Shown one piece after another: positions 21,261 to 30,108 of a stretch of DNA of 64,000 nt. The DNA is from Aureococcus anophagefferens. Its lineage: Eukaryota > Sar > Pelagophyceae > Pelagomonadales > Pelagomonadaceae. The first letter of the stretch is position 1. The number at the start of each line of letters is the position of its first letter. The stretch covers positions 3,211 to 67,210 of the forward strand of contig NW_008705569.1 of assembly GCF_000186865.1 (NCBI RefSeq). The letters run 5' to 3'. The notes under the pieces were generated by a model. It worked only from the letters and a program-made list of their open reading frames with translations, ran no database searches and was not told the DNA's origin. The translations under genes and the position numbers were made by a program.

Positions 21261-21403
21261 TGGAAGTTTCATGTGACGTTCGGCATGCTCGGCATTCACA
21301 AACTGGAGCGACGCTCGACGCCCGGGCACACTACGATGGAGCGTCGGTGTGTGTACGCGGCGCGGCCGCGCGGAAAATGGGCCGGGGCGTCGCGCGCGGC
21401 CCG

Positions 21404-22303
21404 CTAGGAGACGACGCAGGACGGCTGGAGCTTCGCGGCCTTCTGGACCTGGTCGAGGCCCTTCTCGGCGTGGGCGTGGCTCTTCTCGACGAGCTCGCCG
21501 ATCTGGTCGACCTCGCCCTGCTGCTTGTCGACGAGCGTCGCGAGGTCGCGGAAGATCTCGTTGACCTTGTGCACGTTCTGGTTGATCTCGCGGATCTCCT
21601 CCTCGCGCTCGCGCAGGATGGCGTCGTTGATGGCCTCCTCCTGCATGGCGACCTGGAGCTGCACGCGCTCCTCGCCGATCATGACGTCCAAGTCGCCCGG
21701 CGCGTCGCTGGGCCCGAACTGCGCGCGGCCCACGCGGTGCGGCCCGCCGCTCGACGAGCTCGGCCGGTCGTTGACGGCGACGCGCAGGTCCCGGTGGTCC
21801 ACCGCGGCGCCGCCGCCGCCGGCGCGGGGCGCGGCGGCGGCCGCCGCGCCGCCCGCGCCGAGCGCCGCGCGGCGGCTCGACTTGATTTTGTCGACGGCGC
21901 GCCCCACCGTGCCCTGGACGCGGTCGAAGTCCTTGCGCAGCTTCGCGTGCGCCGCGCGGGCCCGGCCCTGCTCCGCGCGCGGCGCGGCGTCGACGCGGCG
22001 CACGAGGTCGCCGAACGCCTTCCGCAGCACGCGCGCGAGCTCCTCGACGACGTCCTGCTGCGCGGCGATCTGGCGCAGGAGCTCCTCCGACGCCCGCGGC
22101 GCGCCGGCGAGGTGGTCCGCGAGCCGCTCCAGGAGCGACACGTTGTGGCTAAACTGGCGCAGGTTCTCCGCGATCGCGTCCACGGCGCCGTCGAGGCCGC
22201 GCGGGGGCGGGGCGCCGTTCGACCGGCGCGGCGCGTTGGACGGGCCGCCGCTCGTCACGCCACCGTTGGACGAGCCCCTGCGGCTTAAATCCTGGAAGCT
22301 CAT
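21404..22303 (-). CDS. Qa-SNARE (syntaxin) without transmembrane anchor, ending in CVVS
   Basis: 299 aa in one exon, ATG at 22301-22303. The N-terminal Habc-like helices (about residues 40-130, AIAENLRQFSHNVSLLERLA) resemble the syntaxin 7/Pep12 group. The SNARE motif spans about 228-282 (NDAILREREEEIREINQNVH to EKSHAHAEKGL), with the zero-layer Gln in DKQQGEVDQI. Syntaxins normally end in a membrane helix. This one stops right after the SNARE motif with KLQPSCVVS. CVVS fits a CaaX prenylation box (Ser favours farnesyl), as in Ykt6. No hydrophobic exon is visible in the following 150 nt. It would act in endosomal or vacuolar fusion. Confidence 0.85.
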   Translation of the reverse strand: MSFQDLSRRGSSNGGVTSGGPSNAPRRSNGAPPPRGLDGAVDAIAENLRQFSHNVSLLERLADHLAGAPRASEELLRQIAAQQDVVEELARVLRKAFGDLVRRVDAAPRAEQGRARAAHAKLRKDFDRVQGTVGRAVDKIKSSRRAALGAGGAAAAAAPRAGGGGAAVDHRDLRVAVNDRPSSSSGGPHRVGRAQFGPSDAPGDLDVMIGEERVQLQVAMQEEAINDAILREREEEIREINQNVHKVNEIFRDLATLVDKQQGEVDQIGELVEKSHAHAEKGLDQVQKAAKLQPSCVVS

Positions 22304-23498
22304 TACTCGCGTCGCGCTCGACGAGTGTTTCTCCTGCGCGCCTCTTTATCGATTGTCAACATCTCGGCATCTTGAACGCTCGAGCAACGCGCGCGCCGCG
22401 CGCGCCAGTGCCCCGATCAACGTACATCTAGGTGCACCCGTACGAAATTAATAAATAAAGATCAATCATCGAATTCCGGCCGGCGGAGCCAGAGTCATTA
22501 GTCGTCCATAGAGGCTGTACGTCGACCGCGCGCGCGGGCGCGGTGTCGCGGCGGTCCGCGGGCTGAAATCACGGCCAAAATTGGGTTATGGTCGTATCAA
22601 AGCAAGTTTGATGATATTCGCGCGTTAATTGCACGTTTGCGATGGCTTTTTGCGCGCGGTCGCTGGTTCGGGTCGCGAAATCGCAAGATTTAACTTCAAC
22701 AAAAGTGCTGAAGTTCAACAAAAATGTTGACTTTTAAATCCAGGCTATCAGAATCTGAGTTTTGATCGGTGCACTGGCGCGCGCGCCATGCTTCGGGCCT
22801 ATATGATGGTCTGTTTGCGGTAGCGCTGGGCCGGGCTGCGGCGCCCGTGGCGCGCAGCGTCTCGTCGCCCTGTTCCTGCGCCGCGAACACGGATCTCGAT
22901 TGATGTAAGTTTGGCAACGTCTCCTGCGGAAAGAATACGCCCTGTAAAATACAAGATGTTCGACGCGATGTCAATGTGCCTGTCCTGGTGTTTAGCCGTT
23001 TTGTCAGAACGTAGAATGTCGTTGGTCGCTAGCTCAGCTGAGCTCCCTCCTGCGAGGGCGCGTAGGTCGTGCGGACTTCTGCTGGTGACGGCGCCGGACT
23101 TCTCGCGGTCGGAGCAGTACGGCGTCTTTGGCCGCCCGGGCGCGTCCGCGATCAAGTTCGAGCCGAGCTTCGAGGCCGCGTCCGACGGCGCGGACTACAA
23201 CGACACGGCGTCCTACGTCGCCGCGTGCGGCGCGCACCGCGAGCGCGTAGGATACCCGCAACGCAACGCAGTCTCACTCTGATCTGTCGAGCCCGGCAGT
23301 CCCGCGCCGCCACGCCGAGCGCGAACAGCCGGCCCACCCCTTCACTCTTAACGGACAGCGACAGTTTTGGCAAACATCGCTAGACGCGCCGGCGCGCGCG
23401 CCGCTGCCGATCTGCCGCGAGTCGCCCCGGCGAGCTCAGAGGCTCTGGAGAGCCAGCTCGCCGGCAAGAGCTTGAGCTGCCGCAGCGACGAGGCCAGC
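22304..23498. other. intergenic region with an AT-richer core and a possible orphan exon
   Basis: This 1.2 kb gap separates the syntaxin and TyrRS genes. Its left part (about 22440-22760) is distinctly richer in A+T than the surroundings. At 22692-22729 it carries two imperfect 19-bp direct copies built on TTCAACAAAA. Around 23071-23260, on the plus strand, one frame reads like a genuine local exon (EQYGVFGRPGASAIKFEPSF, then ADYNDTASYVAACGAHRERV), bounded by GCGCGTAG on the left and another GCGTAG on the right. I found no partner exons, so it may be a relic. The segment just before 23499 also stays open in the TyrRS frame without an ATG. Confidence 0.4.
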
Positions 23499-25826
23499 AT
23501 GGCAGCGTGGCCCGCCGGCTGGAGCGGCCGCGACCCGTCCGTGCTCGTGCCCGGCGCGGATGCGAAGGACGCCATGAGCGCCGCGCTCGCGACGACTCCT
23601 ACGACGGGCGCCGCGACGGGCCCGGACGCGTCGACCCTCGCCGGCCGCGTCGCCCTCGTCAAGAGCGTCGGCGAGGAGTGCCAGACGGAGGCCGAGCTCG
23701 AGAAATTATTGGAGAAGAAGGCGGGCGCCTTCCGGCTCTACGACGGCTTCGAGCCGTCGGGCCGCATGCACATCGCGCAGGGCGTCTACAAGGCGATGAA
23801 CGTCAACAAGTGCACGGCGGCCGGCGGCACGTTCGTCTTCTGGGTCGCGGACTGGTTCGCGCTCATGAACGACAAGATGGGCGGCGACCTGGCGAAGATC
23901 AAGGACGTCGGCGAGTATTTGGTCGAGGTCTGGCGCGCCGCGGGCATGGTCATGGACCGCGTCGAGTTCCGCTGGGCGTCCGACGACATCACGTCGTCCG
24001 CGGACAAGTACTGGCCCCAGATGCTCGACATGGCCCGGCGCTTCACGGTGGCGCGCGTGAAGAAGTGCTGCACGATCATGGGCCGCGCGGAGGGCACGCT
24101 GACGGCCGCGCAGATCCTCTACCCGCTGATGCAGTGCACGGACGTCTTCTTCCTCCGCGCGGACATCTGCCAGCTCGGCGTCGACCAGCGCAAGGTCAAC
24201 ATGCTCGCGCGCGACTACTGCGACGCCGCGAACCTGAAGTTCAAGCCCATCATCCTGAGCCACCACATGCTCTACGGCTTGAAGGCGGGCCAGGCGAAGA
24301 TGTCGAAATCCGACGCCGACTCCGCGATCTTCATGGAGGACTCGTCCGAGGACGTCCGGCGCAAGCTCACCAACGCCTACTGCCCCCGGACCGTGGACGA
24401 CTCCCTCAAACACGACGGCGAGATGCAGCTCACGAAGGACGAGCTCAAGAACCCGTGCCTCGACTACGTGCGCCACATCGTCTTCTGCCGGCCCGGCGCC
24501 AAAATGGCCGTCGGCGGCGCGACCTACGACACGGCCCAGGCCGTCTGCGACGCCTTCCTCGACGGCGCGATCAGCGAGCACGCGCTCAAGGAGTCGCTCG
24601 TCGCCGCCGTCGACGCGATGCTCCAACCCGTCCGCGACCACTTCGCGAACGACGCGCGCGCCGCGGAGCTCCTGCGCCGCGTGCGCTCCTACAAGGCGGA
24701 CCCGAGCGCGTGTGCCGCCGACGCGCCCAAGCAGGCGCCGGCGACGCCGCGGCGCGCGGCCCTCGCGGCGGCGCTCGGCGCGGCGCCGATCGCGGCCGCC
24801 GTGAAAGGCGGCGCGAAAATCGCCGCGGTCTTCGCGCCCGTGCCCAAGCTCGCCTGCCCCCTGTCCGCGGCCCTCCGCGCCGCCCGGAGCCTGGCGGCGG
24901 CCCTCGACGCCGACAAGGCGCTCGTCGGCGTCGTCTACGCCGCGGACTGGTCCGCCGTCGCTCTGGACGCGCTCGCGGGCGACGCCAAGGGCGTCGCGGC
25001 CTTCCACCGGCGCTTCTTCGGCGCCGTCTGCGGCCTCGCGGACCTCTTCTCGCCGGGCGTCTCCCAGCGCCTGGGCCTCGCGGTCCAGTCCGCGGCGATC
25101 CTCGCGCGGCCGTCCGAGTACTGGATCGAGGTCATCAACGCGGGCCGCCTCTTCAAGCTCGACGAGGTGCAGGCCCACGTCGGCCAGTCCGGCGACGACA
25201 TGGGCGCGCGCGTCGGCTGCGTCATCGCGGCCCTCATGCGCTGCGCGGACGTCGGCGCGGCGTGCGCGTCCGTCGTCCTCGACGCCGCGGCCGACCCCGA
25301 GTCGCCGTCGCCGCTCGCGGTCGAGTACTGGAAGAAGACGGCGCAGAAGGGCGGCGACGTCTTCGCCGCGCCGGCCCTCGCCCCGCTCGACGCCACGTCC
25401 CTGCGGCTCCAGGCCGCCGACGCGGCGGACGACGACAACGTCGACTTCTGGGTCGGCGACGGCGCCGACTGCGCGAAGCGCAAGCTCAAGAAGGCCTTCT
25501 GCGAGCCGGAGAACGTCGCCTTCAACCCGCCCCTCGACCTCGCCAAGTTCCTCGTCGCCGCGAAGCTGCTCCCCGCGCTGGAAATCAACCGGTCGCCGGA
25601 GAACGGCGGCGACAAGGCCTACGGCGCCGCGGATTTGGCCGCGATGACCGCGGACTTCGCGTCCGGCGCGCTCCACCCGGGCGACCTCAAGCCCGCCGTC
25701 GTCGCGGGCCTCCAGGCCACGCTCCTCAAGGCCGCGGCCGACGGCGTCGGAAACGCGCCCGACGCGAAGAAGGACGCCGCGGCGCTCAAGGCCCTCGCGA
25801 AGAAGCTCGCGAAGATGAAGAAGTAG
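23499..25826 (+). CDS. tyrosyl-tRNA synthetase, tandem (pseudodimeric) form
   Basis: 775 aa from the ATG at 23499; the frame is open upstream to a TTG. Residues about 55-420 form a complete class I catalytic half of the archaeal/eukaryotic type, with the HIGH equivalent in PSGRMHIAQG (about residue 88) and AKMSKSD (about 267). Residues about 450-760 are a second, degenerate copy. GVVYAADWSAVALDALAGDA matches VFWVADWFALMNDKMGGDL. SEYWIEVINAGRLFKLDEV matches DKYWPQMLDMARRFTVARV. CAKRKLKKAFCEP matches DVRRKLTNAYCP. The second half lacks both HIGH and KMSKS signatures. It charges tRNA-Tyr in translation; one active site plus one pseudo-site in a single chain would mimic the normal homodimer. The gene converges with the dioxygenase gene 16 bp away. 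Confidence 0.92.
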   Translation: MAAWPAGWSGRDPSVLVPGADAKDAMSAALATTPTTGAATGPDASTLAGRVALVKSVGEECQTEAELEKLLEKKAGAFRLYDGFEPSGRMHIAQGVYKAMNVNKCTAAGGTFVFWVADWFALMNDKMGGDLAKIKDVGEYLVEVWRAAGMVMDRVEFRWASDDITSSADKYWPQMLDMARRFTVARVKKCCTIMGRAEGTLTAAQILYPLMQCTDVFFLRADICQLGVDQRKVNMLARDYCDAANLKFKPIILSHHMLYGLKAGQAKMSKSDADSAIFMEDSSEDVRRKLTNAYCPRTVDDSLKHDGEMQLTKDELKNPCLDYVRHIVFCRPGAKMAVGGATYDTAQAVCDAFLDGAISEHALKESLVAAVDAMLQPVRDHFANDARAAELLRRVRSYKADPSACAADAPKQAPATPRRAALAAALGAAPIAAAVKGGAKIAAVFAPVPKLACPLSAALRAARSLAAALDADKALVGVVYAADWSAVALDALAGDAKGVAAFHRRFFGAVCGLADLFSPGVSQRLGLAVQSAAILARPSEYWIEVINAGRLFKLDEVQAHVGQSGDDMGARVGCVIAALMRCADVGAACASVVLDAAADPESPSPLAVEYWKKTAQKGGDVFAAPALAPLDATSLRLQAADAADDDNVDFWVGDGADCAKRKLKKAFCEPENVAFNPPLDLAKFLVAAKLLPALEINRSPENGGDKAYGAADLAAMTADFASGALHPGDLKPAVVAGLQATLLKAAADGVGNAPDAKKDAAALKALAKKLAKMKK

Positions 25827-25842
25827 GAGGCACCCTAATAAA

Positions 25843-26988
25843 TTATTCCACGTCCGGCAGGCCCGGGAGCAGGTCCGCGAGGACGTAGCCCGGCGGCTCC
25901 TTCGACGCGTTCTCGTCGATGTTGCAGAAGAGGGGGATGATGTAGCGCGTGCCCGCGGTGATCGCGGAGCCGCCGTGGCGCACCTTCCCCGGGAACGCGA
26001 CGACGCCGCCCGCGTCCGCGTTGAGCACGCGCGGCGCCCAGGTCCCGTCCTCCGCGAGCGCCTGCTCGAAGCGCGTCCCGCCCCCCTCGTAGTCGCTCCG
26101 GTCGTTGAGCGCGATCGTGAAGGAGAACGCGCTCTCGTCGACGTGCGTCGGCAGCGACCGCTGCGCGTTTTCGTCGTATTTCACGACGAAGGCGTCGTGC
26201 ACGCGAATCGCGTCGGCCGACGGGATCTTCTCGGGAAAGCGGTCCGCGAGCATGGGGAAGAGCGTGTCCCGCAGGCGCTCGTTGAACCACGCGAGCAGCT
26301 CGGGCACGTCCTTGACGTTCATGTCCGTCGTCGCCGCCTCGGCGTGCCGCGCGGTGAGCCAGCCGCCGAGCTCCGCCGCGCGGCGCTCGCAGATCTCGAT
26401 GGCCGCGGCGCATTCGTCCCTGGGAATGAAGGGCGCCGTCGAGTAGTAGGCCGTCGCCTCGCCGTCGCGCCACTCGACGGTCCGGTGGCCCTCGAGGAGG
26501 TCCGCGTCGGCGCCGCCGACGCGCACGGCCTCGAAGCCGACGTCGCGGGACCGCTCGGCGCAGGGGCCGTAGTGGTAGTCGTGGCTGTGGCCGCGCAGCG
26601 TCAGCAGCGCCGCGTCGAGGCCCGGGCCCTCGGTGTCGCGGTCCGGGCACCGCGCGACGCCCGCGGCGAAGACGCGCTCGGCCTCCGCGTACTCGCCGTA
26701 CTTGTTGAGCACGGCGCCGAGGCGCAGCCAGGCCTGGGCGTCGGTCGGCGCGTCGCGCACGAGGTCCTTGGACGCGCTCAGCGCCTGCCTGAAGAGCTTG
26801 ACCGCGGGGTCGACGGCCTTCTTCTTCTTCGGCGCCGCGCCGAAGCCGCCGCCGACGGCCTTCTTCTTCTTCTTGACCGCGGTCTTGGCGTGCAGAGCGG
26901 TGGAGCGCGTCGCCGGGCCCCGGACGACCCAGCCCGCCGCCAGCGACAGCGTCGCGAAGCACGCAACAAAGCGTCGAGACGGAGCCAT
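25843..26988 (-). CDS. TPR-like plus 2-oxoglutarate/Fe(II) dioxygenase (prolyl 4-hydroxylase-type)
   Basis: 381 aa, ATG at 26986-26988. The leader (APSRRFVACFATLSLAAGWV) followed by an Arg/Ser/Thr-rich stretch suggests secretory or bipartite plastid import. Two poly-Lys tracts precede a short helical repeat (DAQAWLRLGAVLNKYGEYAE, TPR-like, about residues 85-125). The C-terminal double-stranded beta-helix has the iron ligands: HVDE (His and Asp of HxD), a distal His in GKVRHGGSAIT, and the 2OG-binding Arg in GTRYIIPLF. It should hydroxylate a protein or small substrate using O2, Fe(II) and 2-oxoglutarate; the substrate is unknown. Confidence 0.8.
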   Translation of the reverse strand: MAPSRRFVACFATLSLAAGWVVRGPATRSTALHAKTAVKKKKKAVGGGFGAAPKKKKAVDPAVKLFRQALSASKDLVRDAPTDAQAWLRLGAVLNKYGEYAEAERVFAAGVARCPDRDTEGPGLDAALLTLRGHSHDYHYGPCAERSRDVGFEAVRVGGADADLLEGHRTVEWRDGEATAYYSTAPFIPRDECAAAIEICERRAAELGGWLTARHAEAATTDMNVKDVPELLAWFNERLRDTLFPMLADRFPEKIPSADAIRVHDAFVVKYDENAQRSLPTHVDESAFSFTIALNDRSDYEGGGTRFEQALAEDGTWAPRVLNADAGGVVAFPGKVRHGGSAITAGTRYIIPLFCNIDENASKEPPGYVLADLLPGLPDVE

Positions 26989-27098
26989 GCTCGAGTAGTT
27001 CAAGGCCCTTCATGTTTCCCCTCAACATGAAGCCCGCGAGAGTTTCGATGGGCGCCCCAGACTTCTAGCGGATCCGAGGGGCTGCTCCGTCGCGGACC

Positions 27099-29879
27099 AT
27101 GGTCGAGTTCGCCCCCACGCGGACGCGGAGATCGTCGTCGCGGGAGTCGCAGCAGGGCCATCCCGAGGAGACGACGCTCATGCGGCGCCTGAGCGCCGAC
27201 GGCCTCGACCCGACGCTCATGCGGCGCGAGCGCACGGACTCGACGGGCGAGGTCATCCCGGCGACCGTCGAGAAGCCGCTGCGCGAGGCGGAGCTGCTCT
27301 TCGAGGAGCAGCTCGAGTCCATGCAGGACGCGCCCGCCGGCCCCTTCGGGAGCCTGCGGCGCCGGAGTCGGCGGACGCAGTCCGCGGCGGCCACCGAGTA
27401 CGACACGTGCGACGACTACGACGACGACGACGCCTACGACGAGGACTACGAGGACGACGACGACGACGACGACGGCCGCGCGGCCCCCGAGGAGCGGGAC
27501 CGCGTCAAGTCGGACCGCCACACGCGGCGCCGCGGCGGGCACCACGAGCAGCTCGGCCACAACAAGCGGCGGAGCTGGGAGGACGTCGACGCGCTCTGGT
27601 GCCCCGTGACGCACCCCTGGGGCGAGGCGCGCAACGAGGTCAAGGTCTTCGAGAAGCCCGACGCGGAGACGAAGCAGCGGCTCCGCGCGCGCGTCGCCGC
27701 GAGCCCGGCGCTCGCCGCGGCCGCGCCGCGGACGGCGTTGCGCCGCTGGCGCCTCCTCAAGAACACGGTGCTCGCCGTCGGCGCGCTCAACGACATCGTG
27801 CGCCAGTCGCGGGAGATCCACAGCAACCCCGTGAACCGCGGGTCGCTCCGGAGCCACCTGAAGTCGTGGGGCGTCGCCGCGGACACGCAGAAGCAGCTCG
27901 TCGTGCCCTGGTTCGTCTTCCAGCCCGACGACCCGACGCGCGTCGCCTGGGACACGGCGTCGGCGCTCGTCATGCTCATGATGATCTTCTACATCCCCTA
28001 CAACGTGTCGTTCGTCGGGCCGACGTACGTCTACTACGTCTTCGACTGGTTCCTCACGGTCTTCTTCACGGTGGACATCTGCCTGAGCTTCGTCACGGCC
28101 TACGAGCACAAGGGCCGCACGGTGACGGACCCGTCGAAGATCGCGCGGCACTACCTGCGCACGTTCTTCCTCCTCGACGTCGTCGCGACGTTCCCGATGG
28201 ACATCGCGCTCGCGGGCCAGACCAAGGACAAGCACAAGGACCTCGGCCGCCTCGCCAAGGCCTCGAAGCTGCCCCGCATGTTCCGCTACGTGCGCGTCTT
28301 CCGCTTCATGCGCATCGTCCGCGTCTACGGCATGGACGGCATCATCCAGCGCGCGATGGTCCGCGCGCAGCTCAACCCGGGCATGGTGCGCATGTGCCAG
28401 ATCGTCATCGTCGCCCTCGTCGGCGCCCACCTTTTTGCGTGTTTTTGGTACTCCCTGGGCACGACCTACGAGAACGAGCACTACACGTTCGACGACTGCC
28501 ACGCGTACGCGCGGCACAAGCAGTGCACGTGGATCCAGATGGAGGGCCTGAGCCGGGGCGACGGCAACTTCTTCCTCTACATGGTGTCCCTCTACTGGGC
28601 GCTGACGACCATCACGACCGTGGGCTTCGGCGACGTCGTGCCGAACACGGCCGACGAGATGGTCTACACGTGCTTCGTCATGGTCATGGGCGTCACCTGG
28701 TACGCCGTGCTCATCACGACGGTGGGCAAGATCTTCCACGGCATGGACTCCAAGGCCTCGGACCGGTCCGCGCGGTCCAAGACGCTCAACACGTTCATCC
28801 ACAAGCACAAGATCTCCGCGCCGCTCGCGGCGGCCATGCACCAGCACCTCCGCCACCAGTTCGAGGTCGGCCACGGCTGGCGCGACGAGGAGAGCGACGC
28901 GAGCAAGCTCATCTCGTCCCTCTCGAAGCCCCTCCACCGCATTTTGGCACTGCACCTCGAGCGCAAGCTCATCGCGAAGATCCCGCTCTTCGCGGCGAAG
29001 CCGCGGCTCTTCGTCGCCGACGCCGTCATCAAGCTCGTCCCGCTCCTCAGCGCCGTCGGCGAGGTCGTGCTCCAGCGCGACGAGGTCGCCGACGCCGTCC
29101 ACTTTGTGGTCTCCGGCGAGGTCGCGGTCCGCGTGTCGTCGGTGCCCGGCGCGCGCCAGCTCGCGCGGCTCCGCGCGGGGTCCTACTTCGGCGACGAGGG
29201 CTGCCTCCTGGGCGCCCACTGGAAGGCCATTTTGTGCGGCGGCGCGACGACGGAGATGCAGCTCATCAAGAAGCCGGACCTGAGTTTGCTGTTGGCGACG
29301 TACACGGACGTCGCGCGCGAGCTCGTCGCGGTCGCCACGGAGCGCCTCCGCCGCTGCTCGCTCCTCTCGACGGCGACGCCCGTCGCCGAGGCCCAGGCGG
29401 CGCACGCGCCGCACCTGCGCTCCGACTCGACGACGAGCGTCCTCTCCGCGGCGGACCCCGCGTCGCCCGGGCCGCCGCGGCGCGCGCCGCGCGTGGGCTG
29501 CGGCGCCTTCGTCCTCGCCTGCCTCGACGACGGCGCCTGGCCGCCGGACCGGAGCGACGAGGCCGCGCGGCTCCGGGCCGCCCTCCGCCGCCGCGCGCTC
29601 GCGCTCGACGCCGCGCCGGCGGCCGCGCCGCCGCCGCCGCCGCCGGACGACGACGACGACGCGCGCCTCGCGGCGGAGGCCGCCTACCTCTACGAGGAGC
29701 GCCTCGTCGCCGGCGCCGTCCACGACGCGCGCTTCCTCTCGCCGTCGAGCCGCCGCGCGCTCGCGAGCGAGCTCCTGTCGCTCGTCGCGTCCGCGGCGTC
29801 GCCGACGCCCGCCGGCAAGTCGCGGCGCCGGAGCTCCCTCCGCGCGTCGTCCCAGGACGCCGCGAAGGACGAAGGGTAA
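27099..29879 (+). CDS. voltage-gated potassium channel of the EAG/KAT type with C-terminal cyclic-nucleotide-binding-like domain
   Basis: 926 aa in one exon. The N-terminus is basic and Ser/Arg-rich, with a long Asp run (about residues 106-126). Six transmembrane segments follow. S1 and S2 have LVMLMMIFYIPYN and FLTVFFTVDICLSFV. S4 carries regularly spaced Arg (FRYVRVFRFMRIVRVYGM, about 391-414). The pore contains the K+ filter TTVGFGDVVP (about 507). The C-linker leads to a CNBD fold at about 648-731 (VHFVVSGEVAVRV, GSYFGDEGCLLG). The phosphate-binding cassette continues GAHWKAILC where a ligand-binding CNBD has 'R-x-A-x-V', so the phosphate-binding Arg seems absent, as in KCNH channels. Plasma-membrane K+ flux is the inferred role. 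Confidence 0.9.
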   Translation: MVEFAPTRTRRSSSRESQQGHPEETTLMRRLSADGLDPTLMRRERTDSTGEVIPATVEKPLREAELLFEEQLESMQDAPAGPFGSLRRRSRRTQSAAATEYDTCDDYDDDDAYDEDYEDDDDDDDGRAAPEERDRVKSDRHTRRRGGHHEQLGHNKRRSWEDVDALWCPVTHPWGEARNEVKVFEKPDAETKQRLRARVAASPALAAAAPRTALRRWRLLKNTVLAVGALNDIVRQSREIHSNPVNRGSLRSHLKSWGVAADTQKQLVVPWFVFQPDDPTRVAWDTASALVMLMMIFYIPYNVSFVGPTYVYYVFDWFLTVFFTVDICLSFVTAYEHKGRTVTDPSKIARHYLRTFFLLDVVATFPMDIALAGQTKDKHKDLGRLAKASKLPRMFRYVRVFRFMRIVRVYGMDGIIQRAMVRAQLNPGMVRMCQIVIVALVGAHLFACFWYSLGTTYENEHYTFDDCHAYARHKQCTWIQMEGLSRGDGNFFLYMVSLYWALTTITTVGFGDVVPNTADEMVYTCFVMVMGVTWYAVLITTVGKIFHGMDSKASDRSARSKTLNTFIHKHKISAPLAAAMHQHLRHQFEVGHGWRDEESDASKLISSLSKPLHRILALHLERKLIAKIPLFAAKPRLFVADAVIKLVPLLSAVGEVVLQRDEVADAVHFVVSGEVAVRVSSVPGARQLARLRAGSYFGDEGCLLGAHWKAILCGGATTEMQLIKKPDLSLLLATYTDVARELVAVATERLRRCSLLSTATPVAEAQAAHAPHLRSDSTTSVLSAADPASPGPPRRAPRVGCGAFVLACLDDGAWPPDRSDEAARLRAALRRRALALDAAPAAAPPPPPPDDDDDARLAAEAAYLYEERLVAGAVHDARFLSPSSRRALASELLSLVASAASPTPAGKSRRRSSLRASSQDAAKDEG

Positions 29880-30108
29880 TGGTGTCGAAGCGAGTTACCA
29901 TAACATGCGCTCGCGCGCGTCGCGCCGGCGGCGACGCCGGCGGCGGCGGCGGCGCTCGGAGCTCGAGATCAACTTGCCACAGCAAGTGGTCGGCGTCGAG
30001 GCCGCGCGCGCTGCGCGCGTCGCCGCGGCGCTGCAACCAAACGCGTCGCGCGACATCGCATAGATCGCGGCCGTGCGCGCATCGCATCGCATCGCAGCGC
30101 TCGCGGCG

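Noticed and set aside
22304..22900. Possible MITE in the AT-richer gap
   Set aside because: Only short imperfect direct copies are present. I found no inverted termini and no target duplication.
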